A DNA stretch of 41,701 nucleotides from Bacillota bacterium (GTDB lineage Bacteria; Bacillota; Clostridia; Lachnospirales; Cellulosilyticaceae). A program made the position numbers and the translations under genes. The notes beneath the pieces were generated by a model. The model saw only the letters and a program-made list of their open reading frames with translations, had not been told where the DNA came from and ran no database searches. The stretch lies in contig JAEYNQ010000190.1 in assembly GCA_023412455.1 (NCBI GenBank), positions 1-41,701 of the forward strand, in the 5' to 3' direction. Positions 25,629-33,563 of the stretch are shown here, piece by piece (the first letter of the stretch is position 1; every line of letters starts with the position of its first letter).

Positions 25629-26273
25629 GTGACGGAGGAAAGAAGAATATCTATGGCAGTAATAAGAAGACTACCCCGTTATTATAGATATCTAGGGGAG
25701 TTGTTAGAAAAGGGAGTAGATAAAATTTCTTCGAGAGAATTGAGTGAAAGGATGAATGTAACAGCATCACAAATTCGTCAAGATCTTAATAATTTTGGTG
25801 GATTTGGTCAACAGGGGTATGGCTATAATGTAGAGCATCTTCATTCGGAAATTGCAAGGATATTGGGGCTTGATAAAAATTATAAGATGATTATCGTTGG
25901 GGTAGGTAATTTGGGACAAGCTCTTGCAAACTACGGTTCTTTTGAAAAAAGGGGATTCCACTTAGTGGGATTATTTGATGTGAATCCAAGACTTGTTGGA
26001 ATGAGCATTCGGGGCATAGAAGTTAAGGATATTGATCAGATGGAGCAATTTGTAAAAGAAAATAAAATCGACATTGCCATACTGACTGTACCGAAGACAA
26101 GGGTTAAGGGGATTGCAGAAAGCTTAGCAAGTTGGGGAATCAAAGGGCTTTGGAATTTTTCACCTGTTGATTTGTTTTTGCCTAATAACGTACAAGTTGA
26201 AAATGTACATCTTTCTCATAGTTTAATGACACTAGCTTATACCATTAATGAAGGGGAGGGTTTATCCCATTAA
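25629..26273 (+). CDS. rex: Redox-sensing transcriptional repressor Rex
   Basis: Rex binds NADH and NAD and represses fermentation and respiration genes when the NADH/NAD ratio is low. The 214-residue protein has an N-terminal winged helix (about 10-80, with ASQIRQDLNNFG) and a Rossmann domain with GVGNLG at 91-96. The C-terminal swapped helix includes the typical NFSPVDL and final segments. The GTG start has AAGGAG about 8 bases upstream; ATG at residue 9 is a possible alternative. It stands at the head of the acpS-alr block but is separated from it by a terminator. Confidence 0.96.
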   Translation: MTEERRISMAVIRRLPRYYRYLGELLEKGVDKISSRELSERMNVTASQIRQDLNNFGGFGQQGYGYNVEHLHSEIARILGLDKNYKMIIVGVGNLGQALANYGSFEKRGFHLVGLFDVNPRLVGMSIRGIEVKDIDQMEQFVKENKIDIAILTVPKTRVKGIAESLASWGIKGLWNFSPVDLFLPNNVQVENVHLSHSLMTLAYTINEGEGLSH

Positions 26274-26294
26274 CGAAATAAGATAAAAACGAAT

Positions 26295-26346
26295 AAAATG
26301 TGCATCTCTTTTTGGATAATGTTTACAAGGAGATGGACATTTTTTT
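26295..26346 (+). terminator. Terminator after rex
   Basis: The arms AAAATGTGCATCTC and GAGATGGACATTTT pair with one G-G mismatch and are followed by T residues. The loop is about 21 bases. Confidence 0.75.
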
Positions 26347-26420
26347 ATGTAAGGACATAGGATTTTTGCTGTGAATAAGTTATAATGAAAAAAAGAAGGG
26401 TTATAAAGGACGGGGAAGCT

Positions 26421-27110
26421 ATGTTTGATTTTTTTAAAAAGCAGCGAAGTATTGTATTAGAAGATAATCTTGAACAAGAAGTTACTCTTTCAAATGAGGA
26501 AATTGATGCAAAAAAGGTCTATATTAAGGAGCTAATCCGTACAAAAAAATTGCCAATTGTTTTGTTGGACCCCTTATGGCATTCTATTAGGAAGCAAATT
26601 GTGAGTGAGCTGATTGCAAAAAATGAAAGAAAGCTACATGATCTATTAAAAGAGCAGGGAAAGCTAAATAATGACTTTAAAGACTATAATCTTGTAAAGC
26701 AAGGATTTTTAAAAGAAATCCTAGAGTTAAGTGGTGCTTTACATACTGAAGATGATATAAGCAAAATATCCAGGCTGAATAAACTTCATGAAAGTACACT
26801 AGGCGCTAATCAAAAACTAGAAGATATTGAAAAACGTCTCGACACGATAGAAGAAGAGATAGAGGAAGTCAATAGGGAGATTATTGAAGAGATTGTAGCA
26901 GTAGGGTATGGGTATATTACGACTTGTAAAGATAATGTCCAACAGTTAGAGAAAGAAATTGATGCCCTAAGACAAAAAGTAGTTGAAAAGACCAGTGAAA
27001 AGAAAAAGAATGAGCATATTTTAAAAGGCATTTATCAGTATTTACATCATGTTATAGGACAACAACAAATAGAAGTGATAGATAAGGAATTGTGGGATAA
27101 ACAGAAATGA
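26421..27110 (+). CDS. Coiled-coil protein of unknown function
   Basis: The protein (229 residues from ATG 26421) is hydrophilic and almost wholly helical. Long charged heptad stretches at about residues 90-215 predict a coiled coil, with no signal peptide or membrane segment. I do not recognise it. AAGGA stands about 10 bases before the start; an upstream in-frame ATG at 26385 lacks a site. Its stop overlaps the acpS start (ATGA), so it is the first gene of the operon running to mazF. Confidence 0.75.
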   Translation: MFDFFKKQRSIVLEDNLEQEVTLSNEEIDAKKVYIKELIRTKKLPIVLLDPLWHSIRKQIVSELIAKNERKLHDLLKEQGKLNNDFKDYNLVKQGFLKEILELSGALHTEDDISKISRLNKLHESTLGANQKLEDIEKRLDTIEEEIEEVNREIIEEIVAVGYGYITTCKDNVQQLEKEIDALRQKVVEKTSEKKKNEHILKGIYQYLHHVIGQQQIEVIDKELWDKQK

Positions 27111-27505
27111 TTATAGGAATTGGTACAGATATTATAGAAATAGCACGTATACAGAAGGTAGCTCAGGGGACTACAAGTTTTTTAAATAAAGCTTTTACAC
27201 AAAAAGAGCAAGCTTACTTTTTTAAAAAGCACTATAAGGCAGAAACAATAGCAGGAATTTTTGCGGCTAAGGAGGCCATTAGCAAAGCTTTTGGAACAGG
27301 TTTTCGATCCTTTTCCCTTATTGATATTGAGATTTTACCAGATGCCTTAGGTAAACCAGTAGTGACTGTTTATAACAATGCCAAGGAATTATTAACTCAG
27401 ATAGGAGCTAGGGACATTCAAGTAAGTATTTCTCATTGTAAGGAGTATGCTGTTGCCTATGCTCTCATAGAAAGAAGTGAGTGTAATGAAAATATTAGTT
27501 CCTGA
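27107..27505 (+). CDS. acpS: Holo-[acyl-carrier-protein] synthase AcpS
   Basis: AcpS moves the phosphopantetheine group from coenzyme A to acyl carrier protein, activating fatty acid synthesis. The 132-residue protein has the family signatures: GIGTDIIEI with metal ligand Asp8, FTQKEQAYF, FAAKEAISKAF with Glu56, and SISH at 107-110. It overlaps the preceding gene by four bases and the following nnr gene by 20, so the three are probably cotranslated. The acpS-ydcC-alr-antitoxin-toxin order is the same as in Bacillus subtilis, here with two extra genes inserted. Confidence 0.95.
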   Translation: MIIGIGTDIIEIARIQKVAQGTTSFLNKAFTQKEQAYFFKKHYKAETIAGIFAAKEAISKAFGTGFRSFSLIDIEILPDALGKPVVTVYNNAKELLTQIGARDIQVSISHCKEYAVAYALIERSECNENISS

Positions 27506-29021
27506 ACAACTTAGGAAATTAGATGAGAAGGCAGTAAGTGAGTATGGCATTCCAAGTATTTTGCTGATGGAACATGCTGCCCTAAGTTTAGCTGAAAGGA
27601 TAAAAGAGCTTACTTTTGCAAAGAATATTGTGATTGTCTGTGGACCAGGAAATAATGGGGGAGATGGACTTGCCTTAGCAAGACTACTCACTGGATTGGA
27701 TAGAAAATGGAGTGTATTTTTAGCTGCCTCTCCTGAAAAATTATCAGAAGATGGAAAGACTTATTATAACATTCTTAAGGCACTTCATGTTGAATTGTTA
27801 CAAATGGATGAAATGCAAGAGTCATTAATAGAAGAGAGATTAAAAGAGGCAGACCTTATTGTAGATGCCTTGTTTGGTACAGGACTTTCCAGAAAGATAG
27901 AAGGTAAATATAAAGAGATTATTGAAAAGATAAATAGGAGTTTAACATATGTTATAAGTGTGGATTGTCCTTCAGGTATTGATGCTGAAACAGGAAAGGT
28001 ATTGGGGAGGGCTGTCAAGGCTAATGAAACGCATACCTTTGTAGCACCTAAACTGGGTCTTTATCTCTATCCAGCTATTGATTATACAGGAGAAGTAAGA
28101 ATAGTAGATATTGGCATGCCTCAACAATTGGTAGAAGAAACATCTTCTATTTATTGGGACATCAATAAAGAGGAGATGACGAATTGCCTACCGATGCGTT
28201 ATACGAGAAGTAATAAAGGCACCTATGGGAAGGTGTTAACAATTGGAGGGCAAATGGGTATGTCAGGAGCCATTATACTAGCCAGTTCAGCGGCTCTTAA
28301 AGTGGGGGCTGGTTTAGTAACAGCAGCAGTTCCACAGTGTATTCACGCCATTGTTGCCAGTCAGTTGATAGAGGTTATGACACTTCCGTTAAAAGATCGG
28401 GAAGGACATTTTGACCAGGAAGCCGTGCTGAAGGTGAGTGAATTAATCCTTTCAAAAGACATTGTGCTTATTGGACCAGGCCTAGGACGGACAGAAGCAG
28501 CCAAAAAGTTAGTATTGCAAGTAGTGACTAGCGACAAGCCTTGCCTAATCGATGCAGATGGGCTTGTGGTTCTGAGGGAAATGCTTGAAAGGCTTAAGGA
28601 AAGAAAGAGCCCTGTTATTTTGACACCTCACCCAGGGGAGATGGCAGCTCTAACAGGATTAAGTATAGAAGCTATATTAGAGAATCCTATAAAGGTTGCA
28701 CGTGATTTTGCCATGAAGTATCAAGTGGTAGTCGTACTAAAGACAGAAAGAACATTAGTAGTAGAACCACAAGGGACTGTATATATTAATACAAGAGGAA
28801 ACAGTGGCATGGCAAAAGGTGGTTCAGGGGATGTCCTTGCAGGTGTTATAGCAGGATTAATGGCGCAAGGACTTTTACCTGTAGTAAGTGCACAGTTAGG
28901 TGTGTATCTTCATAGTAGAGGAGGGGATTTGCTTAAGAAGGAGAAGACGGAGTATACTTTTTTGCCAACAGATTTATTTGAAGGGATACAGAAGGCTTTT
29001 AAAGAACTTATTGGGCATTAA
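27486..29021 (+). CDS. nnr: Bifunctional NAD(P)H-hydrate repair enzyme Nnr
   Basis: The protein repairs damaged NAD(P)H hydrates. The N-terminal YjeF_N domain (about residues 1-210) is the epimerase, with GPGNNGGDG at 53-61, DALFGTGL and DCPSGIDA. The C-terminal domain (about 225-511) is the ADP-dependent dehydratase, with HPGEMAALTG near 381 and GNSGMAKGGSGDVLAG near 437. ATG 27486 matches the usual family start (MKxLxxEQ), whereas GTG 27477 does not. It overlaps acpS by 20 bases. Confidence 0.95.
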   Translation: MKILVPEQLRKLDEKAVSEYGIPSILLMEHAALSLAERIKELTFAKNIVIVCGPGNNGGDGLALARLLTGLDRKWSVFLAASPEKLSEDGKTYYNILKALHVELLQMDEMQESLIEERLKEADLIVDALFGTGLSRKIEGKYKEIIEKINRSLTYVISVDCPSGIDAETGKVLGRAVKANETHTFVAPKLGLYLYPAIDYTGEVRIVDIGMPQQLVEETSSIYWDINKEEMTNCLPMRYTRSNKGTYGKVLTIGGQMGMSGAIILASSAALKVGAGLVTAAVPQCIHAIVASQLIEVMTLPLKDREGHFDQEAVLKVSELILSKDIVLIGPGLGRTEAAKKLVLQVVTSDKPCLIDADGLVVLREMLERLKERKSPVILTPHPGEMAALTGLSIEAILENPIKVARDFAMKYQVVVVLKTERTLVVEPQGTVYINTRGNSGMAKGGSGDVLAGVIAGLMAQGLLPVVSAQLGVYLHSRGGDLLKKEKTEYTFLPTDLFEGIQKAFKELIGH

Positions 29022-29044
29022 GTTAATTTAGGGGGGATAGGGGT

Positions 29045-29503
29045 ATGCGTGCTGTTGATATTATGAAAAGAGAGGTTATTTCAGTTGGGCAAGATGAGTC
29101 CCTAATAGACGTCTTAACTGTTTTGTTGGAAAATAATATTAGCGGAGTACCTGTTGTTAATGAAAAGCAAGAGATTGTGGGAATATTAACAGAAAAGGAT
29201 TTAATAACAAACAGAAAAGTATGGAATATTCCTTCATATATTGAGTATATACAGAGTATATTATCTATAGATGGGAAGTTGCAGCAATTAAAAATGGAAC
29301 CTGTTCAAAAGCTATCTGCAAAAGATATTATGTCCTCGCCTGTGTATACTGTAGGAGTAGGAAGCTCTATTGAAGAAATTGTTTGTATCATGGTGAATAG
29401 GCGAATCAATCGTATACCCGTTGTAGATAAAAAGAGAAGAATAGTAGGTATTATAGGTAGAAGTGATTTACTTCCCTTGCTGATTAATCAATTAAGGAGG
29501 TAA
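29045..29503 (+). CDS. Protein with two CBS domains
   Basis: The 152-residue protein is two CBS domains in tandem (about residues 1-60 and 90-150), each with the S-G-V/I-P-V-V/N-R-I-P-V-V-D pattern and an I-x-x-x-D-L end. CBS pairs bind adenine nucleotides such as AMP, ATP or S-adenosylmethionine, and here the protein has no other domain. It is the third part of the operon and starts 23 bases after nnr with AGGGGGG upstream. A link with NAD or adenylate status is suggested by the neighbourhood only. Confidence 0.88.
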   Translation: MRAVDIMKREVISVGQDESLIDVLTVLLENNISGVPVVNEKQEIVGILTEKDLITNRKVWNIPSYIEYIQSILSIDGKLQQLKMEPVQKLSAKDIMSSPVYTVGVGSSIEEIVCIMVNRRINRIPVVDKKRRIVGIIGRSDLLPLLINQLRR

Positions 29504-29504
29504 C

Positions 29505-30110
29505 ATGTTTAAGGTACAGAAGGTTGTAACAGGACTACTTATACTTATGACAACCTTTAGTTTTGTTGGATGCATTGGAAAAATAAAAGAGGCCAGTCTG
29601 CCAGAAGCTTTAAATAATATAAAAAGTTATGAGGCTTATGCTACCATAACTTTTTTAGCAGAAGGACAAGAAAATAGCTTAGAGATGGAGCAGAAGGTAG
29701 AAATAGGTGGAAAATATCAGTTAACTATTAAAACTCCCCCTCATTTAAAAGACTATATTCTTTACTTTGACGGAGAAAAAATAAGGGAGTATAATCCTAA
29801 GAGTCAGAAGGAAACTCTAGCTGAAGCAAGTCACGCCCGTAATGAAACGATGCTCTCATCATTTATAGAACGCTATAGAGAGAATAAAGATCTACTTACT
29901 TCCAAGAGGATGCTAGATGATCAAGAAGTATTTGTAATAGAAGTTGGGATACCCGGGAGTTTTAAGTACCTAGCTAAGCAGAGAGTTTACTTTGAACAAG
30001 AACATTTTAACCCGTTAATGATGGAAATATTAGACAGCGAGGGAAATAAAACCATACAAATTGAGTATAAAGATTTTAAGTATAATTCAGAGATAAAGTG
30101 GGATATTTGA
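29505..30110 (+). CDS. LolA-like lipoprotein (YdcC homologue)
   Basis: A lipoprotein signal ends in FVGC with Cys23, and a beta-rich domain of about 175 residues follows, resembling the LolA/outer-membrane-lipoprotein-carrier fold of Bacillus YdcC. The position between acpS and alr is the same as for ydcC in Bacillus, which supports the assignment. In a Gram-positive cell it would sit on the outer face of the membrane. Its role is unknown. AGGAGG is placed in the end of the CBS gene. Confidence 0.8.
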   Translation: MFKVQKVVTGLLILMTTFSFVGCIGKIKEASLPEALNNIKSYEAYATITFLAEGQENSLEMEQKVEIGGKYQLTIKTPPHLKDYILYFDGEKIREYNPKSQKETLAEASHARNETMLSSFIERYRENKDLLTSKRMLDDQEVFVIEVGIPGSFKYLAKQRVYFEQEHFNPLMMEILDSEGNKTIQIEYKDFKYNSEIKWDI

Positions 30111-30133
30111 TAGAATATCTCAGGGAGGTATAA

Positions 30134-31261
30134 ATGAGTTCTCTTAGACCACGTGTTGTTGCGGAAATTAGTGTAGATGCTATCAAACATAATTATAAGC
30201 AAATTAGAAGCATTATCCCTAAGCATACAGAGATGATGGGTATTATAAAGGCAGATGGCTATGGACATGGCGCTATTGAAGTAGCTAAGATTCTTCAAGA
30301 ACAAGGAGTCAATCGTTTTGCAGTAGCCATTGCAAAAGAAGGAGAAGAGCTTAGAAAAGAAGGGATCGTTTCGCCTATTCTCATTTTAGGCTATACGCCT
30401 AAGGCTGATATTAAAACGTTGATTGAGAATGATTTGACCCAGACAGTTTTTTCTTATGAAATGGCTAAATATATCTCAGAAGAAGCTAAAAAGCTAAATA
30501 AAACAGTGAATATTCATTTAAAAGTGGATACGGGTATGGGGAGAATTGGCTTCATGTCTTCATCACAGAGCATTGAAGAAATAAAAAAAATGGCAGAGCT
30601 TACCCATATCAATATGGAGGGAATCTATACCCATTTTTCCACTGCTGATGAAGAAGACCCTACTTATACGAAAGATCAATGGAGTATTTTTGAAGGTTTT
30701 TTAAAGGAGTTAGATGAAGTGGGCATTCATTTGCCTATTATGCATGCTGCCAATAGTGGTGCAATTATGTGCCATGCCTATACCCATCTAAATGTGGTAA
30801 GGCCAGGGATCATTCTTTATGGCTATTACCCTTCTGGCTATTTACAAAATAAAGTACTTGATTTACAGCCAGCTATGACACTTAAAACCCAAGTAGTACA
30901 TGTTAAGGAATTACCTGAAGGGCACTACGTAGGCTATGGTAGAAAGTTTTATACAAAAGAAAAAACTAAGATTGCCACCATTCCTATTGGCTATGCAGAT
31001 GGCTATTCTAGGCGATTAGCAGGTAAGGGAAGAGTCTTAATCCATGGCCAATATGCTCCAGTTATTGGGAGTATTTGTATGGATCAGTTTATGGTAGATG
31101 TAACAGGGATAAAAGGTGTAAAGGTAGAGGATGAAGTGGTTATCTTCGGTAAACAAGGGGATCAAGCTATTCCTATTGAAGAGTTAGCCGATGCCTTAGG
31201 AACTATAAATTATGAAGTAATGTGTATGATAGGAAAGCGTGTTCCGCGATTGTATGTTTAA
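30134..31261 (+). CDS. alr: Alanine racemase
   Basis: The enzyme makes D-alanine for peptidoglycan by a PLP-dependent reaction. The 375-residue protein has the PLP-binding Lys39 in KADGYGHG, the MGRIGF segment near 135-140, the likely catalytic Tyr268 in VGYGR, the IGYADGYSR segment at 286-294, and the C-terminal ICMDQFMVDV region. GGGAGG precedes the ATG. It is within the acpS-mazF operon, as in Bacillus. Confidence 0.96.
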   Translation: MSSLRPRVVAEISVDAIKHNYKQIRSIIPKHTEMMGIIKADGYGHGAIEVAKILQEQGVNRFAVAIAKEGEELRKEGIVSPILILGYTPKADIKTLIENDLTQTVFSYEMAKYISEEAKKLNKTVNIHLKVDTGMGRIGFMSSSQSIEEIKKMAELTHINMEGIYTHFSTADEEDPTYTKDQWSIFEGFLKELDEVGIHLPIMHAANSGAIMCHAYTHLNVVRPGIILYGYYPSGYLQNKVLDLQPAMTLKTQVVHVKELPEGHYVGYGRKFYTKEKTKIATIPIGYADGYSRRLAGKGRVLIHGQYAPVIGSICMDQFMVDVTGIKGVKVEDEVVIFGKQGDQAIPIEELADALGTINYEVMCMIGKRVPRLYV

Positions 31262-31279
31262 AAGGTTGAAAAAATTTAA

Positions 31280-31366
31280 TAACATCGTATAGAGTTATGA
31301 AAAAATGGCAAATATAATAATAGCTAGAGTAGGAGTAAATCACGATGTTAACTGGGAGTGATTTGC
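31280..31366 (+). promoter_or_regulatory. Leader of the toxin-antitoxin pair: inverted repeat, -10 and hairpin
   Basis: TAACATCGT (31280-31288) and its exact complement ACGATGTTA (31342-31350) flank a TATAAT at 31313-31318. A second structure, GTAAATCAC/GTGATTTGC (31335-31343 with 31358-31366, one G-T pair), places the ribosome site GGGAG at the loop edge, two bases before the antitoxin ATG. The gap between alr and the antitoxin therefore probably contains an internal promoter and a control site. No -35 is clear. Confidence 0.5.
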
Positions 31367-31367
31367 A

Positions 31368-31562
31368 ATGCCTGAGTCAAGAGGTAATACAAAGGCCAAC
31401 GGCTTAGAGACACCCAAAGGTGACCCTAGCAAAATTAAAATCCATACGATGAAAAAAGGATATCAAGAGATGGCAGATATCAACTTATCACTTTCAAAGC
31501 TTTATTTTGAAGTAGAAAGAGAGGTCGAGTCTTATTACGATCGTATAGCGGAGTGTGAGTAA
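31368..31562 (+). CDS. Short MazE/EndoAI-like antitoxin without DNA-binding domain
   Basis: This 64-residue protein directly precedes mazF. Its second half (from about residue 25, with MKKGYQEMADINLSLS) resembles the C-terminal toxin-binding part of Bacillus EndoAI (NdoAI), which has RGYxEMAxINLxIS. The N-terminal ribbon-helix-helix DNA-binding domain of EndoAI is missing; the first 22 residues are polar and rich in Gly, Pro, Lys and Asn. No shifted frame upstream restores it. It probably neutralises the toxin but is unlikely to repress the operon itself. GGGAG is the ribosome site. Confidence 0.75.
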   Translation: MPESRGNTKANGLETPKGDPSKIKIHTMKKGYQEMADINLSLSKLYFEVEREVESYYDRIAECE

Positions 31563-31564
31563 AG

Positions 31565-31912
31565 GTGCAAGTAAAACGCGGAGATATATTTTATGCAGAT
31601 TTAAGCCCAGTAATTGGTTCAGAACAAGGTGGTATTCGCCCCGTTCTTGTAGTACAAAATGATGTTGGCAACAAATTTAGTCCTACAGTAATCTGTGCGG
31701 CTATAACTTCCAAGATTAATAAAGCAAAGCTTCCTACTCATGTGGAGATTGATGCAGCAGAGTATGAACTTGTGAAAAATTCTGTTATCCTCCTTGAGCA
31801 AATTCGGACGATTGATAAAAGAAGACTAAAAGAAAAAATCTGCCATTTAGATGATGAGCTTATGGTTCAAGTAGATAGGGGTATCAAAATTAGTTTTGCA
31901 ATAAATACATAA
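31565..31912 (+). CDS. mazF: MazF/EndoA family mRNA interferase
   Basis: The toxin is a sequence-specific endoribonuclease. The 115-residue protein has the family start VKRGDIFYADLSPVIGSEQGG with the conserved Gly and Arg, then the RPVLVVQND and CAAITSK segments, and LLEQIRTIDKRRL. It starts at GTG two bases after the antitoxin stop with hardly any ribosome site of its own, so translation is coupled. It is closest to Bacillus EndoA, which cuts at UACAU; the cut site here is not readable. Confidence 0.93.
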   Translation: MQVKRGDIFYADLSPVIGSEQGGIRPVLVVQNDVGNKFSPTVICAAITSKINKAKLPTHVEIDAAEYELVKNSVILLEQIRTIDKRRLKEKICHLDDELMVQVDRGIKISFAINT

Positions 31913-31920
31913 AATGTATA

Positions 31921-31949
31921 AAGAGGCTGTAATTGGCCTCTATTTTTTT
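31921..31949 (+). terminator. Terminator of the acpS-mazF operon
   Basis: The stem AGAGGC/GCCTCT with an 8-base loop is followed by seven T residues. Confidence 0.88.
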
Positions 31950-32054
31950 GCCCCTTGATAAAAGATTGTATATGAATATAATTATTATGAGTTTAAAAGG
32001 AAAATGAAGTATGATAGAATAGAAAAATGCATAAAAAAGGGAAGGAGGAGTTTC

Positions 32055-32981
32055 ATGGAATTACAAGGAGTTTATACACAGCTAGGGATTTTATTTTTAT
32101 TACTTATTCTGGGATATGTATTAGGAAAGCTTCAGATTATTACAAAAGAAGGGACACAGGTGTTTTCTAGTTTTGTTGTTAAGGTATGTATGCCAGCCCT
32201 CATTATTTCTGGCATGCTTATTCCAGCAACTCCAGAGAAACTACAGCGCGCTTTTTTATTATTAGGTATAGCTACCTTAAGTTATAGTTTAGCTGGAATA
32301 GTAGGCGTCATAATGGCTCATTTATTGGGGAAGGATAAAGCTGTAAAAGGAATTTATAGTTATGCGATAACCTTTTCAAATTGTGGATTTATGGGAATTC
32401 CTGTTTTACAAGCCATTTATGGAACAGAAGTTATTTTTTATGTGGTGGTACATAATATAATTTTTAATGTTTTGGTCTATACTTTAGGTATAAAGTTATT
32501 AAGTAGCCATTTAGAAGGTAGACCGTCTTTTAAATTAAAAGCACTTATTAATCCAGGAACGGTAGCAAGTGTTTTAGGGATGGTGCTATTTATGCTCAAT
32601 TTATCGCTGCCTCAGTTTCTATCAGGGGCTATAGATAAGGTGGGTGGACTTTGTACGCCACTTTCCATGATGGTTATAGGGGCACTACTGAGTGAACTTC
32701 CCTTTTTAGAAATGCTCAATAATAAAAAGACATATGTACTAGCTAGTGTACGTCTAATTATTTTGCCATTATTAACATGGGTCTTAATCAAATATCTATT
32801 AAAGGTAGAGGATCCTTTTTTGCTATATGTCCCTGTTATTATTGCTGGGATGCCGGTAGCTGCCAATGCAGGGCTTATGGCCAAGGAGTATGGAAGTGAT
32901 GCGACACTAGCCTCACAGCTTATTTTTATTTCTACCTTGTTTAGTTGTCTATCTATTCCTCTGCTTACTTTGATTATTTAA
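32055..32981 (+). CDS. AEC family transporter (second copy)
   Basis: This 308-residue permease has about ten hydrophobic segments and the same PLSMMVIGALL and C-terminal AANAGLMAKEYGSD motifs as the carrier at 13361. It exports or imports an unknown organic acid. ATG 32055 has AAGGAGGAG 5 bases before it; the longer frame from 32004 has no site. The gene stands alone after the terminator of mazF. Confidence 0.88.
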   Translation: MELQGVYTQLGILFLLLILGYVLGKLQIITKEGTQVFSSFVVKVCMPALIISGMLIPATPEKLQRAFLLLGIATLSYSLAGIVGVIMAHLLGKDKAVKGIYSYAITFSNCGFMGIPVLQAIYGTEVIFYVVVHNIIFNVLVYTLGIKLLSSHLEGRPSFKLKALINPGTVASVLGMVLFMLNLSLPQFLSGAIDKVGGLCTPLSMMVIGALLSELPFLEMLNNKKTYVLASVRLIILPLLTWVLIKYLLKVEDPFLLYVPVIIAGMPVAANAGLMAKEYGSDATLASQLIFISTLFSCLSIPLLTLII

Positions 32982-33066
32982 AAGTAGGATGGGTAGCTAC
33001 TAGAAATAGGACGGTAATTTGACTATAATAGAGAAAAAAAGGTGAAAAGATAAGGAGTGAGGGTAA

Positions 33067-33531
33067 ATGAAGGATCTATTTACTAAAATCGGAGAAAGTA
33101 TCACAACAACGGTTAAAGAAATGGGGGCACAGACTCAAAAATCTTTTGATCAAACAGTTTATCGTACTGAACTTATGAGTCTTAAGACTGAACTTAAAAA
33201 ACTTTATCAAAAGTTAGGAGAGGCCCAATATACAGCCTATATAAATAATGAGGAGAATGAGGCCCAGACAGTTATTTATAATCAAATCACTACCCTTCTT
33301 AATGACATTAATAAAAAAGAGCAAGATATTGATAATATAGTGAACACTCAAAAAGATAGCTTCGATAGCTATAAAAAGGACGTTCGGACAACATGGAACG
33401 AGAATATGGCAGAAGCTAAAAAGCCTGAAAAGGGAGAAGATGGTTATGAGGTTATGAAAATATGTGAAAACTGTAATACAGGAAATCATGTCGATGCAAC
33501 CTATTGTATTTACTGTGGTCACAAGTTTTAA
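33067..33531 (+). CDS. Helical protein with a C-terminal zinc ribbon
   Basis: The 154-residue protein has a long charged helical region (about 1-120) and ends in a zinc ribbon with CENC and CIYC pairs near residues 136-151. AAGGAGTGAGGG precedes the start. It lies 32 bases before clpC, in the place where ctsR, mcsA and mcsB lie in Bacillus. It does not resemble McsA beyond the presence of a CxxC pair. It may be an adaptor or regulator of ClpC, but this is inference from position. Confidence 0.7.
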   Translation: MKDLFTKIGESITTTVKEMGAQTQKSFDQTVYRTELMSLKTELKKLYQKLGEAQYTAYINNEENEAQTVIYNQITTLLNDINKKEQDIDNIVNTQKDSFDSYKKDVRTTWNENMAEAKKPEKGEDGYEVMKICENCNTGNHVDATYCIYCGHKF

Positions 33532-33563
33532 ACCAAGAAGTACCTAAAGGAGATGGACAATAG

